A stretch of DNA of 15,331 nt from the NCBI GenBank assembly GCA_023391835.1, contig JAEWAE010000015.1, positions 1 to 15,331 on the forward strand, read 5' to 3'. This document shows, in pieces, positions 1 to 7,513 of the stretch. The DNA comes from Bacillota bacterium (GTDB lineage Bacteria; Bacillota; Clostridia; Oscillospirales; Ethanoligenentaceae). The number at the start of each line of letters is the position of its first letter. Position 1 is the first letter of the stretch. The notes beneath the pieces were generated by a model, which ran no database searches, was not told the origin of the DNA, and saw only the letters and a list, made by a program, of their open reading frames with translations. A program made the translations under genes and the position numbers.

Positions 1-23
1 GCCCGGAAGCAACGCTTCCGGGC
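1..23 (-). terminator. Probable intrinsic terminator stem of the minus-strand hydrogenase operon
   Basis: A perfect 10-bp inverted repeat (gcccggaagc / gcttccgggc) with a 3-nt loop lies 20 nt past the stop codon of the group B hydrogenase gene. On the minus strand it sits where a Rho-independent terminator is expected. The U-tract would fall outside the window, so the call rests on the stem and its position. On the plus strand no T-run follows it. Confidence 0.6.
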
Positions 24-43
24 GGTCCTGCCATACCGGGGCC

Positions 44-1492
44 TCAGTCTTTCTGACTCGGGTGCCCCGCCGCGTATTCGTATACCTTTACCGAATCGTG
101 GATGCTCTTTTCCATGGCCTGCTTGCCGAAATTGTCGATGTCCGACTGGTTTTTCGGCCCGTGATGCAGGCAGGCGGCACCGTTCATACAGCCGCCCTCG
201 CAGCCCATACCCTCGATGAAATTGGTGTTGCCGATGTGCTTGGAAGCCTTGAGCAGCGCCACCTTGCACTGGTCGAGACCGGAGCAGACCTCCGCGTGCA
301 GCTGGAAATCCGGATGGTCGGTTTCCAGCACATGGGCCACCGAGGTGGCGACGCCGCCGCTGCGCGCAAAGATCCGGCCGTAATAGGAGGCGTTGTCGAG
401 TTCCGAGTCGGGCAAAGTCTCCACCTGGATGCCCAGCCCGTCGAACATGGCCTGCAGCTCCTCGAAGGTGAGGACGCTGTCGACCTCGCCCTTGAGCTCC
501 GGTTTGAGTATCTCGCCTTTTTTGGCGATGCACGGGCCGATGAAAATGACCCGAGCGCCGGGGTCGGTGTGTTTGATAAGTCGGGCCAGCTCCACCATCG
601 GGGACACATTGCTCGACACCTTATCCGCCATGGCGGGGAAATTGATCTGCAGATACCGCACGAAGGCCGGGCAGCAGGAACTGGTGAGGAAGCCCTTTTC
701 CGCCAGCTCGCCGGCCTCTTTGAGGGCAACCATGTCGGCGCCAAGCGCCACTTCCACCACGTCCTGGAATCCGATATTCTTGATGCCCGACACGACCTGG
801 CCGATGCGGGCGTAATTGAATTGGCTGACGATGGCGGGGGCGATGGCCGCGTAGACCCGGTATTTTTCGCCGCCCTCCGATTCCTTCAAAATGCGCAGCA
901 CGTCGAGCACATAGGATTTATCCACGATGGCGCCGAAGGGGCAGGCATAGACGCAGCTGCCGCAGTGGGTGCACTTGTCGTTGTCGATCCGGGCCTTTTT
1001 CTGCTCGTCCACCGATATCGCGCCGGCCCGGCAGCTTTTGACGCAGGGCCGCTGGCACTCGATGATGGCGTTATAGGGGCAGCTGCGCATGCACTTGCCG
1101 CACTCGATGCATTTGGTGTGGTCGATGACGGCTTTCTGATTGACAAACGAGATAGCGCCCCGGGGGCAATTGCTCGAGCAGCGGTGAGCGATGCATCCGC
1201 GACAGGCTTCGGTCACCGAAAAACGGTGCACCGGGCACTCGTCGCAGGCGATATCCACCACCTCCACCACGTTGGGGTTGTCGGGGTTGCCGCCCATGGC
1301 CATCTGCACCCTTTCTTCCACAATTGCCCGCTCGTGATAGATGCAGCAGCGCATGGTGGGCTTGGGGCCGGGCACGATGGTCTTGGGGATTTCGTGAATG
1401 TGCGGCTCCAGCTCCCCCCGGGAAGCCAGACGGACCACTTCCCGTATTACTTTATATTTCAGTTCCTGCACATTCGTGTCAAAAAGCCTCAT
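44..1492 (-). CDS. Group B [FeFe] hydrogenase (4Fe-4S cluster-rich, monomeric type)
   Basis: This is an iron-only hydrogenase that would interconvert protons and H2 using ferredoxin-type electrons in the cytoplasm. The 482-residue protein has an N-terminal Cys-rich region (C97, C100, C105, C109 and C146, C150, C154), two classic CxxCxxCxxxC ferredoxin motifs (C128-C138 and C174-C184), then an H-cluster domain. L1 is TSSCCP (C273/C274), L2 is IGPCIAKK (C321) and L3 is MGCEGGC (C431, C435). L1 keeps both cysteines, including the proton-relay Cys, so it should be catalytic. The motif spellings and Cys-rich N-terminus fit group B rather than group A. I chose ATG at 1492 because homologues begin MRxFDT; GTG at 1498 (two residues longer) lies 5 nt from AGGGAAAGG and is also possible. 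It is the last gene of the operon, 46 nt after the phosphatase gene, in the place of HfsD in hfs-type clusters. Confidence 0.93.
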   Translation of the reverse strand: MRLFDTNVQELKYKVIREVVRLASRGELEPHIHEIPKTIVPGPKPTMRCCIYHERAIVEERVQMAMGGNPDNPNVVEVVDIACDECPVHRFSVTEACRGCIAHRCSSNCPRGAISFVNQKAVIDHTKCIECGKCMRSCPYNAIIECQRPCVKSCRAGAISVDEQKKARIDNDKCTHCGSCVYACPFGAIVDKSYVLDVLRILKESEGGEKYRVYAAIAPAIVSQFNYARIGQVVSGIKNIGFQDVVEVALGADMVALKEAGELAEKGFLTSSCCPAFVRYLQINFPAMADKVSSNVSPMVELARLIKHTDPGARVIFIGPCIAKKGEILKPELKGEVDSVLTFEELQAMFDGLGIQVETLPDSELDNASYYGRIFARSGGVATSVAHVLETDHPDFQLHAEVCSGLDQCKVALLKASKHIGNTNFIEGMGCEGGCMNGAACLHHGPKNQSDIDNFGKQAMEKSIHDSVKVYEYAAGHPSQKD

Positions 1493-1538
1493 AATCACTA
1501 GAACCTTTCCCTAAAGTAAAACTTCGCCGCTTGTGGAA

Positions 1539-2708
1539 TCAAAAATAGCGGATATTGACCTGCTTGCCGGAATTCTGCAGATACTGCGCCAGTTTTTCCA
1601 CCAGGCGCTGTTTTATATTGAGACCGATGGGCATGGCGGGATTCTGGTGGGCCGGATTCACCGCCCGGCCCACCAGAAAATCGACCCGCGTGGCCTCCTC
1701 GGTGAGCAGCCGAAGCAGCAGCGAAGCGCCGTCGCGGCCGGTGAAGCGATGCTCCTCCAACTCGCGGGCGGGCGTCTTTTCCAGCAGCTCCACCGCGTGC
1801 TCGATGGTGAGCACCCCTTCGGTCACCAGGTCGATGCCGTTGAGATAGCCGATGGGCGGCACGGCCCGGTCGACGTAATCGCTGATGCGGGTCTCCACCG
1901 TTTCCCCCAGGAAACGTCCCACGATCTGGGAGGTGGTACCGCCGCAGATGACTTTTTTGCCCGGCTGCGACAGAAAAAGCTCCACCAGCCGCCGGTCGTC
2001 CCCTTTATCCCGCGGGGGGCCGACCATGATGGTGACGGCCTCCTCCTCACGGATACGCATGACGGCCACGGTGGTGTCATCCCCCGGCCGGCCGCCGTAG
2101 AGATCCTGACAGGCGTTGCAAAGGCGGAAAGCCATGGCCCGGGCGGTGAGACCGGGGGACACGGCGCACTGCTGCACAAAATCCTTCACCTGGGGCAGCT
2201 GCCAGCCGAAATTAAAAACAGTACCCAAGCCCGCGTGCACCACACCGTCGGAAATCAACAGGATCATATCGCCCGGCTGCAGAAAAAAGCGGCTCTCATA
2301 GATCGATTTGCCGTAGACTTCCCGCTTCTGGGCGGGGTAGTCGCGGCACTCTCCGCCCCGCATGAAAATGGCGGTGGGGTTGTCGAATTGGAACAGCGAC
2401 GCGCTGCCGTCGGTGCCGGTCTTGAGGATGGAAAAGGTGGAATAGGCGATGTGGCGCACCGAGCAAACGGGCAGCGTCTGGGCGATGGTGGCCACGGCGT
2501 CCTCAATCTGCATGCCCTCCGCCGTCATGGTGCCGATGATCTTCGCGGTGAGGGTGGCGAGGATGCTGGCCTTGACGCCGCTGCCCAGCCCGTCGGCCAG
2601 CACCATGGTGACGGTGCCGTCGCCGCCGCGGATGACCTCCACGCGGTCGCCGCAGAGTTCTTCTTTATATTTGTTGAGAGACATGTAATCGGTTTCGGCA
2701 TACACCAT
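1539..2708 (-). CDS. SpoIIE-family PP2C serine/threonine phosphatase with extra C-terminal domain
   Basis: This predicted metal-dependent protein Ser/Thr phosphatase has 389 residues. The PP2C/SpoIIE domain covers about residues 1-222, with metal-binding aspartates in LADGLGSG (D39), SDGVVHAG (D154) and RPGDD (D210/D211). Residues from about 225 to 389 form a second domain I do not recognise; it contains the stretch VICGGTTSQIVGRFLG. No membrane segment is visible. I chose ATG at 2708 because AGGGAGGTG lies 6 nt upstream. An in-frame GTG at 2735 overlaps the previous stop (GTGA) and would add nine residues. PP2C proteins of this class usually dephosphorylate anti-anti-sigma or related regulators. 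Sitting directly after a PAS-bearing hydrogenase, it is probably the output of that sensor, but its substrate is not in the window. Confidence 0.88.
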   Translation of the reverse strand: MVYAETDYMSLNKYKEELCGDRVEVIRGGDGTVTMVLADGLGSGVKASILATLTAKIIGTMTAEGMQIEDAVATIAQTLPVCSVRHIAYSTFSILKTGTDGSASLFQFDNPTAIFMRGGECRDYPAQKREVYGKSIYESRFFLQPGDMILLISDGVVHAGLGTVFNFGWQLPQVKDFVQQCAVSPGLTARAMAFRLCNACQDLYGGRPGDDTTVAVMRIREEEAVTIMVGPPRDKGDDRRLVELFLSQPGKKVICGGTTSQIVGRFLGETVETRISDYVDRAVPPIGYLNGIDLVTEGVLTIEHAVELLEKTPARELEEHRFTGRDGASLLLRLLTEEATRVDFLVGRAVNPAHQNPAMPIGLNIKQRLVEKLAQYLQNSGKQVNIRYF

Positions 2709-2731
2709 GGGGTTCACCTCCCTGCGGCCGG

Positions 2732-4438
2732 TCACGGCTTGTCGGGCGAAGCGATGGTCTCTTTGAGCTTGGTGAGGGCGATTTTCGTTTCCGCGGCGGT
2801 TTCGCCCAGAAGCATGGCGATTTCCTGCACCACACGCATCTGCTTTTCGATGACGTTGTCGGCGGTGGCCGCCGTATCCATCCGCACTTTCTGCAGGTTC
2901 TGATTCTGCTTCTCTTCCTGCGTGAGATCGCGGATGATGGCAAAAATCAGGTTGTGGTCGCGCACATAGACCACCGACTCTTCCACGTATTTTTCATAGC
3001 GGTAAAGAAACATCCGGCGGCCCAGAATATTTTCCCGCCGCACGACCGACTCCTCAAAAGCCGACGCGTCGGTGAGATCGCCGACGTATTTGCCGCGGAT
3101 TTCCTTGGCGTCCTTAATTTCAAAAAGTTCGCACGCGGCCTGGTTGACGGCCTGAATGGTCAGATGGTCGTCGAGCACCACGATGGCGTTGGGCGAATAG
3201 GCGATGACGTGGTCGGAAATATACTCCGCCCGTTCGCGCATGTAGGGCATGCACATGCTCACCTCGGCCTTGCCCTGCCAGACCGCGACGGCCTTCTCGC
3301 GGCACGTGGGGTAGCCGCAGGCGCCGCAGTTGAGCTCCTGCTCGGGCCGGAATTTACCGGTCTGGGCGAGGATTTCCCGAATGGCCTGCTCGCCGGGCAT
3401 TTCCTGCAGCACCGGGTCGGCCTTGGGGCGGCGTGTCATATCCACGGCCGGCGCCGGGCCAAGCGGGTACGTGCGCCGGGCGGCCGCGTAAAGGCCCGCC
3501 CGCCGGCGGGCGCGCAGCAGCCCGCCCCGGGGCATCACCATGCAGGGGCCGTTGACGCAGCCGCCCGCGCAGGCGTTGAGCTCGAGGAAAAAACCGCTCA
3601 TGCCGCCCTGGGCCACTTCCCGCAGGGCCTTGCGGCAGTTATCCATCCCGCTGAGGGAAATATAGGTGATGCCGGGGATAGGGCTGCCCATGCTGCGGAT
3701 GATGCCGCCCTCCAGCGGATAAAGCCGCGCGCCGCCCGCCGGCTCCAGCGGCGCGGGCGGGTCGGGCGCGGGCTCCGGCCCGAAGGTGATACCCTCTTTG
3801 GCAAACCAGCGGGCCAGTTCCTCAAAGGTGATGGCCGCGTTTACATGGGTGTCGGGCCAGGCAGCCTCATCCTTTTTGCAGATGCACGGGCCGATGAACA
3901 CCACCGCTATGTCGTCGCCGTAGCGGGCGCGCATCTGGCGCGCGTGGGCTTCCATGGGCGAAATGACGGGCGCCAGCGAGCCGATCACTTCCGGGTGATA
4001 TTTTTCGATGAGCTTGACCACGGTGGGGCAGGCCGACGAAATCAGCACCGGCCGGCTGCGGGCCGTGAGCAGCCGGGTATATTCCTGCGAGACCGCGGCG
4101 GCTCCCACCGCCGTTTCCTCCGCTCCGGCGAAGCCAAGCTTTTGCAGCGCGGCCGTAAACGGCTCCAGACCCTCGGTTTCAAAGGCGGCGATAAACGAAG
4201 GGGCGACGCTGGCGAATACTTTTTTCCCGCCGGCGATCAGGCTGCGCACCGCGTCGGTGTCGTCGCGGGCCTCCTTAGCATTCTGGGGGCAGACAGTCAG
4301 GCAGTGGCCGCAAATCAGGCAATCATTGCGCAGAATCTCAGCCTGACCGTTGCGGATGCCGATGGCCTTCACCGGGCATTCCCGCAGGCACTTATAACAG
4401 TTTTTGCAGTTTGCCGGCTTGAACCTCAGAATCTCCAT
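2732..4438 (-). CDS. Group C (sensory-type) [FeFe] hydrogenase with PAS domain
   Basis: This is a putative H2 or redox sensor of 568 residues. Domains in order: two [4Fe-4S] ferredoxin motifs (C11-C21 and C40-C50); an H-cluster domain with L1 SSACPTV (C137), L2 FIGPCICKK (C185) and L3 NACAGGC (C290, C294); a four-Cys Fe-S domain (CGACGYPTC at 371-379, plus C396); a PAS domain at about 405-505; and a C-terminal helix ending in a QMRVVQEIAMLLGET block. At L1 the first Cys of the catalytic TSCCP motif is Ala136. Loss of this proton-relay Cys is known in sensory hydrogenases such as HydS and predicts low activity. ATG at 4438 has AAAGGAT about 11 nt upstream. The gene ends 23 nt before the phosphatase start, so the two are tightly coupled. 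It corresponds to HfsB in hfs-type clusters. Confidence 0.92.
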   Translation of the reverse strand: MEILRFKPANCKNCYKCLRECPVKAIGIRNGQAEILRNDCLICGHCLTVCPQNAKEARDDTDAVRSLIAGGKKVFASVAPSFIAAFETEGLEPFTAALQKLGFAGAEETAVGAAAVSQEYTRLLTARSRPVLISSACPTVVKLIEKYHPEVIGSLAPVISPMEAHARQMRARYGDDIAVVFIGPCICKKDEAAWPDTHVNAAITFEELARWFAKEGITFGPEPAPDPPAPLEPAGGARLYPLEGGIIRSMGSPIPGITYISLSGMDNCRKALREVAQGGMSGFFLELNACAGGCVNGPCMVMPRGGLLRARRRAGLYAAARRTYPLGPAPAVDMTRRPKADPVLQEMPGEQAIREILAQTGKFRPEQELNCGACGYPTCREKAVAVWQGKAEVSMCMPYMRERAEYISDHVIAYSPNAIVVLDDHLTIQAVNQAACELFEIKDAKEIRGKYVGDLTDASAFEESVVRRENILGRRMFLYRYEKYVEESVVYVRDHNLIFAIIRDLTQEEKQNQNLQKVRMDTAATADNVIEKQMRVVQEIAMLLGETAAETKIALTKLKETIASPDKP

Positions 4439-4468
4439 GGCGACGCCGATCCTTTCTCAGGCGGAAAT

Positions 4469-4487
4469 GCTCCCGCCGGGCGGGAGC
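4469..4487 (-). other. Intergenic stem-loop between ferredoxin and sensor hydrogenase genes
   Basis: A 7-bp perfect stem (gctcccg / cgggagc) with a 5-nt loop lies in the 56-nt gap between the [2Fe-2S] protein gene and the group C hydrogenase gene. No T-run follows on the minus strand, so it is unlikely to be a full terminator. It may set mRNA stability or partial attenuation, giving more ferredoxin than hydrogenase; that role is inference. Confidence 0.4.
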
Positions 4488-4494
4488 AGCCCCG

Positions 4495-4740
4495 TTACTT
4501 CAGCGCGTTGACTACATTCTGCATAAACACGTCCTCCGCGTTTTCCCGCGAGACTCCGCTGATGACACGGTCGTCGATGCGCACGGCCACCCCGTCGGTA
4601 CAGCATCCCATGCAGAAGGATGCTTTCAGCGCGACCTTATCCTGCAGGCCGTACTTTTTCACACAGTCCTGAAAAACCGAGATGATGTCGTAGGAGCCCT
4701 TCAGATGGCAGGAACTGCCCACACAAATGTAAATATCCAT
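4495..4740 (-). CDS. Thioredoxin-fold [2Fe-2S] ferredoxin (NuoE/HydC-like small protein)
   Basis: This 81-residue protein would carry one [2Fe-2S] cluster and pass electrons to or from the hydrogenases of its operon. The cluster ligands are visible as C6-x4-C11 (CVGSSC) and C43-x3-C47 (CMGCC), the spacing seen in NuoE-type thioredoxin-like ferredoxins. It lacks the N-terminal helical part of full NuoE. I chose ATG at 4740, the start of MDIYICVGSSC, because the cluster motif begins at residue 6. An upstream in-frame start near 4812 would add 24 low-complexity residues. The Shine-Dalgarno sequence (GGATGGGG) is only moderate. It is the promoter-proximal gene of the minus operon and corresponds to HfsA in hfs-type clusters. 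Confidence 0.85.
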   Translation of the reverse strand: MDIYICVGSSCHLKGSYDIISVFQDCVKKYGLQDKVALKASFCMGCCTDGVAVRIDDRVISGVSRENAEDVFMQNVVNALK

Positions 4741-4834
4741 GAATATCGCATCCCCATCCTGTGAATATGCCGCGGCCGCCGGCGGGTGCAGACCGGCCGG
4801 CGTTTTCACCATACATAATTTCCATCATACATAC

Positions 4835-4863
4835 AAGGTAGCATACGGGGTGGGGAATGTCAA
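4835..4863 (-). promoter_or_regulatory. Sigma-A-type promoter of the minus hydrogenase operon
   Basis: On the minus strand a perfect -35 TTGACA (4858-4863) is followed by a 17-nt spacer and a weak -10 TACCTT (4835-4840) preceded by TGC, an extended -10. The transcript would start near 4828, giving a leader of about 88 nt before the ferredoxin ATG at 4740. Confidence 0.65.
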
Positions 4864-5023
4864 TGGAATTTGCCGGCCCCCGCCGGAAGGGGCAAAGAAA
4901 AGGACCATATTTACTAGCATGTTTATAAGGCTGCAAAAATTGGCAGACCGCGCGGAACCGCGCTCCGGCCCCGTGCGCGCCCACGCGGACGCACAGCCAC
5001 GGCCGGAAACATCGACTTCTCTC

Positions 5024-5052
5024 TTGCGGGACTGGACGCAAATTGATATAAT
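5024..5052 (+). promoter_or_regulatory. Extended -10 promoter of the plus hydrogenase-PP2C-TnpB-like operon
   Basis: TTGCGG (5024-5029), a 17-nt spacer and a perfect TATAAT (5047-5052) lie upstream of the ATG at 5094. TG at 5044-5045 makes an extended -10 (TGnTATAAT) that offsets the poor -35. The predicted start is near 5059, giving a short leader of about 35 nt. Confidence 0.72.
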
Positions 5053-5068
5053 ATGGTTGATTTCAATT
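5041..5068. promoter_or_regulatory. Candidate operator over the plus-operon -10 element
   Basis: AATTGA (5041-5046) and TCAATT (5063-5068) form an inverted repeat around the -10 and start region, with arm centres about 22 bp apart (two helical turns). A tighter palindrome, TTGATTTCAA, lies at 5057-5066. It recalls half-sites of the FNR/CRP family (TTGAT), but no match is exact, and the regulator is unknown. Confidence 0.3.
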
Positions 5069-5093
5069 GTCACTGCGCGGTTAGGAGTTTTGA

Positions 5094-6818
5094 ATGAAAA
5101 GCATCATCGGCCTGCGGGAGGCCAACTGCAAAAACTGTTATAAATGCATCCGCGGCTGCCCGGTCAAGTCGCTCAATTATGCCGACGAGCAGGTGCGCGT
5201 CATCGACGCGGAATGCATCTACTGCGGCCAGTGTGTGCTCGGCTGCCCGCAGAAGGCAAAAGTGGTCGAGAGCGACCTGCCCCGGGTGCGTCAGGCTCTG
5301 GATGCGGGCGAGAAAATATACGTGTCCCTGGCCCCCACCTATGTGGCGGCCTTCCCCGAGTATAACCTGCCCCAGCTTTCGGCCGCGCTGCGCAGCCTTG
5401 GGTTTGCCCATGTGGAAGAGACGGCCATCGGCGCCGGCCCGGTCACGCGGGAGTACGAAAAGCTCATCGCGGCCCACCGCATGCGCAACATCATCACCAC
5501 CTCCTGCCCGTCGCTCAACCTGCTGGTACGGAAATATTACCCCGGGCTGGTGAGCCAGATGGCGCCGGTGGTGACGCCGGTGCTGGCCCATGCGCGCATG
5601 ATCCGGCAGATTTACGGCCCCCGCGCGCGGGTGGTGTTCATCGGCCCGTGCATCGCCAAAAAATACGAGGTCGAGGACCCGGAAAGCGGCGGCACCATTT
5701 TCGCCGTGCTCACCTTCAAGGACTTGGCCGACTGGTTCGCGCAGGCGGGCGTACATCCGGGCGAGGCCGACCCGGAGGGCCGCGGCATGGCTAATCCTCT
5801 GCCGCGGTATTACCCGGCGCCGGGCGGCGTCATCCAGAATTTGGCCCGCGAGTACCGCCGCCTTTATGAGTGCGTAAGCATCGACGGCGCCGACCGGTGC
5901 ATTCAGGTGCTCGATTCCATCCGCGACCAGGAGCTGTCGGGCTATTTCCTCGAGATGAATATCTGCGCCGGCGGGTGCCTGGGCGGGCCCGCCATGCGGA
6001 TGCTGGGGGTTTCCTTCCTGCCGGCCAAAGAGGCGCTGCTGCAGCGTCTGCGGCATGCAAACCCCATCCCGGCCGCCCTCACCGAGGGCACGCAGGCTCG
6101 TTTCACCCGGCCATTCACCGCGCTGGGTGTGCCCGAACCGCCGGTGGATGAAGCCAAGATCCGCGAAGTGCTGGCCCTGACGGGCAAGACCTCGCCCGAA
6201 AAAGAGCTCAACTGCGGCTGCTGCGGGTACGACACCTGCCGCGAAAAGGCCATCGCCGTGCTGCACGGCAAAGCGGATATCCGCATGTGCGTGCCCTATA
6301 TGCGGGAGCTGGCGGAGTGCATGTCCAGCACGGTGGTGGAAAACATCCCCATCGGGGTGCTCATCTTAAACGGCAAGCTGGAAATCACCCATATAAACCC
6401 CGCCGCCGTGCAGATGCTCCGGCTGCAGGAGACCGTCACCGGCCGGCCAGTGGGCGAGCTGCTCGACTGCGGCGATTTTGCCCAGGCACTCGCCACGGGC
6501 AAGAATATCCTGCATCATAAAGTCATGTATGAAAAATACGGCCTGTGCGTGAAACAGTCGGTGGTGGTGCCCGAAAACGGCCTGGTATTTGTGCTGTTGC
6601 GCGACGTCACCGAAGAAGAGCGCAGCGCCGCCGATCACCGCCGTCTGGCCGAAGAAAATGCCCAGATCGCCCGCGACGTCATCAACCGGCAAATGCGCGT
6701 GGTGCAGGAGATCGCGGGCCTGCTGGGCGAGACCACGACCGACACCAAGCTGGCGCTGGCGCGGCTGACCCACGCCATCCTGCCGGACGAGGGGGATCCC
6801 CATGGCACTGGCGCTTGA
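5094..6818 (+). CDS. Second group C (sensory-type) [FeFe] hydrogenase with PAS domain
   Basis: This 574-residue paralogue of the divergent sensor has the same domain order: ferredoxin motifs (C12-C22 and C41-C51); H-cluster domain with L1 TTSCPSL (C138), L2 FIGPCIAKK (C186) and L3 NICAGGC (C291, C295); a four-Cys Fe-S domain (CGCCGYDTC at 374-382, plus C399); PAS at about 410-508; and a C-terminal helix with QMRVVQEIAGLLGET. The proton-relay Cys of L1 is Ser137 here and Ala in the divergent copy, so both copies lack the catalytic TSCCP form, as expected of sensors. ATG at 5094 follows AGGAG by 6 nt. It overlaps the next gene by 17 nt, so sensor and phosphatase are translationally coupled. The two copies differ strongly in sequence, so the duplication is old or they were acquired separately. 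Confidence 0.92.
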   Translation: MKSIIGLREANCKNCYKCIRGCPVKSLNYADEQVRVIDAECIYCGQCVLGCPQKAKVVESDLPRVRQALDAGEKIYVSLAPTYVAAFPEYNLPQLSAALRSLGFAHVEETAIGAGPVTREYEKLIAAHRMRNIITTSCPSLNLLVRKYYPGLVSQMAPVVTPVLAHARMIRQIYGPRARVVFIGPCIAKKYEVEDPESGGTIFAVLTFKDLADWFAQAGVHPGEADPEGRGMANPLPRYYPAPGGVIQNLAREYRRLYECVSIDGADRCIQVLDSIRDQELSGYFLEMNICAGGCLGGPAMRMLGVSFLPAKEALLQRLRHANPIPAALTEGTQARFTRPFTALGVPEPPVDEAKIREVLALTGKTSPEKELNCGCCGYDTCREKAIAVLHGKADIRMCVPYMRELAECMSSTVVENIPIGVLILNGKLEITHINPAAVQMLRLQETVTGRPVGELLDCGDFAQALATGKNILHHKVMYEKYGLCVKQSVVVPENGLVFVLLRDVTEEERSAADHRRLAEENAQIARDVINRQMRVVQEIAGLLGETTTDTKLALARLTHAILPDEGDPHGTGA

Positions 6819-7479
6819 CGCATTCGCCGCCACGGCGCCCAAGACCGGGGAGGATCAGTGCGGCGACGTGGCGCGTGTCGTGCGGGCGGATTCCATGCTT
6901 GTGGGCGTGCTGGCCGACGGCATCGGCAGCGGTTTCCGCGCCAATGTCATCGCCACGCTGACCGTACGCATGCTTACCACCATGCTCCAGTCGGGCGAGC
7001 GGGTGCGGGAGGCGGTGGCCGACCTGTTGGCCGCCCTGCCGGTGAGTGCCGAACGCGGCATCGGCTATGCCGCCTTCACCGCGCTGCGGGTCACTCCCGC
7101 CGGCCGCCTGACGCTGGTGGAGGTGGGCACTCCCCACAGCGTTCTGCTCCATCATGACCACGCTGCCGAGCTCAAACCCGACGAATGGCGCGTCGGGGAT
7201 GTTTCGGTGCGCAGCACCGAAACGACGCTGCGGGCCGGCGACACGGTGGTCGCCTTCAGCGACGGGCTGAGCAACGCCGGCATCGGCCACGGGCTCGACC
7301 TGGGCCTGCGGCGGGAAAACATCGTATCCTATCTCGAGCAGGCCTGCCGCCCGGGCGTGACGGCCGAACGGCTGACCCGCCTGCTGCTGCGGGTGGGCGT
7401 GACGCTCTATCAGGGGCGGCCGGGCGACGATCTGGCCGTGCTGACCCTGCGGGCGGGCCGGCACCGGGCCGCCCGCTGA
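6802..7479 (+). CDS. Minimal SpoIIE-family PP2C phosphatase
   Basis: This predicted Ser/Thr phosphatase of 225 residues is essentially only the PP2C/SpoIIE domain. Metal-ligand motifs are LADGIGSG (D39), SDGLSNAG (D154) and RPGDD (D209/D210), at almost the same positions as in the divergent 389-residue phosphatase. The roughly 165-residue C-terminal domain of that protein is absent, and a normal stop with no frame disturbance suggests a naturally short form. ATG at 6802 lies within the end of the hydrogenase gene, preceded by a purine-rich gagggggat. Its likely job is to convert the signal of the upstream PAS hydrogenase into dephosphorylation of an unknown partner. It is followed by a strong stem-loop and the TnpB-like gene. 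Confidence 0.87.
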   Translation: MALALDAFAATAPKTGEDQCGDVARVVRADSMLVGVLADGIGSGFRANVIATLTVRMLTTMLQSGERVREAVADLLAALPVSAERGIGYAAFTALRVTPAGRLTLVEVGTPHSVLLHHDHAAELKPDEWRVGDVSVRSTETTLRAGDTVVAFSDGLSNAGIGHGLDLGLRRENIVSYLEQACRPGVTAERLTRLLLRVGVTLYQGRPGDDLAVLTLRAGRHRAAR

Positions 7480-7489
7480 ACGGGCGGCC
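7467..7489 (+). other. Stem-loop spanning the PP2C stop codon, before the TnpB-like gene
   Basis: A perfect 9-bp GC-only stem (ggccgcccg / cgggcggcc) has a 5-nt loop, ctgaa, that contains the TGA stop of the phosphatase gene. No T-run follows, so it is not a normal intrinsic terminator. It could act as an mRNA 3'-end barrier, a processing site or a partial attenuator that lowers expression of the TnpB-like gene relative to the sensor and phosphatase. Confidence 0.5.
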
Positions 7490-7513
7490 GATTATGAGGA
7501 AGGAGGCCAGGCT

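Larger units (their letters stand above)
4741..5093. promoter_or_regulatory. Divergent control region between two hydrogenase operons
   Basis: This 353-nt gap separates the head-to-head operons and carries no credible gene. It holds a promoter for each direction, an AT-rich patch on the plus side (about 5041-5070), and, on the minus side, two copies of catacata 16 nt apart (4810-4817 and 4826-4833) just downstream of the -10 element. Within the minus leader a 7-bp stem (4777-4783 with 4796-4802) can form, though such GC stems are common in this DNA. I see no known riboswitch. Confidence 0.7.

Noticed and set aside
62..1501. Long open frame on the plus strand opposite the group B hydrogenase gene
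   Set aside because: It is His/Ala/Gly-rich antisense translation with no domain, and the minus-strand protein has all hydrogenase motifs. GC-rich DNA gives such shadows; the same applies to the long frames at 1533-2903 and 2954-4672.
4741..4830. Riboswitch in the leader of the minus operon
   Set aside because: Only one 7-bp GC stem is visible; there is no known aptamer core and no terminator/anti-terminator pair.
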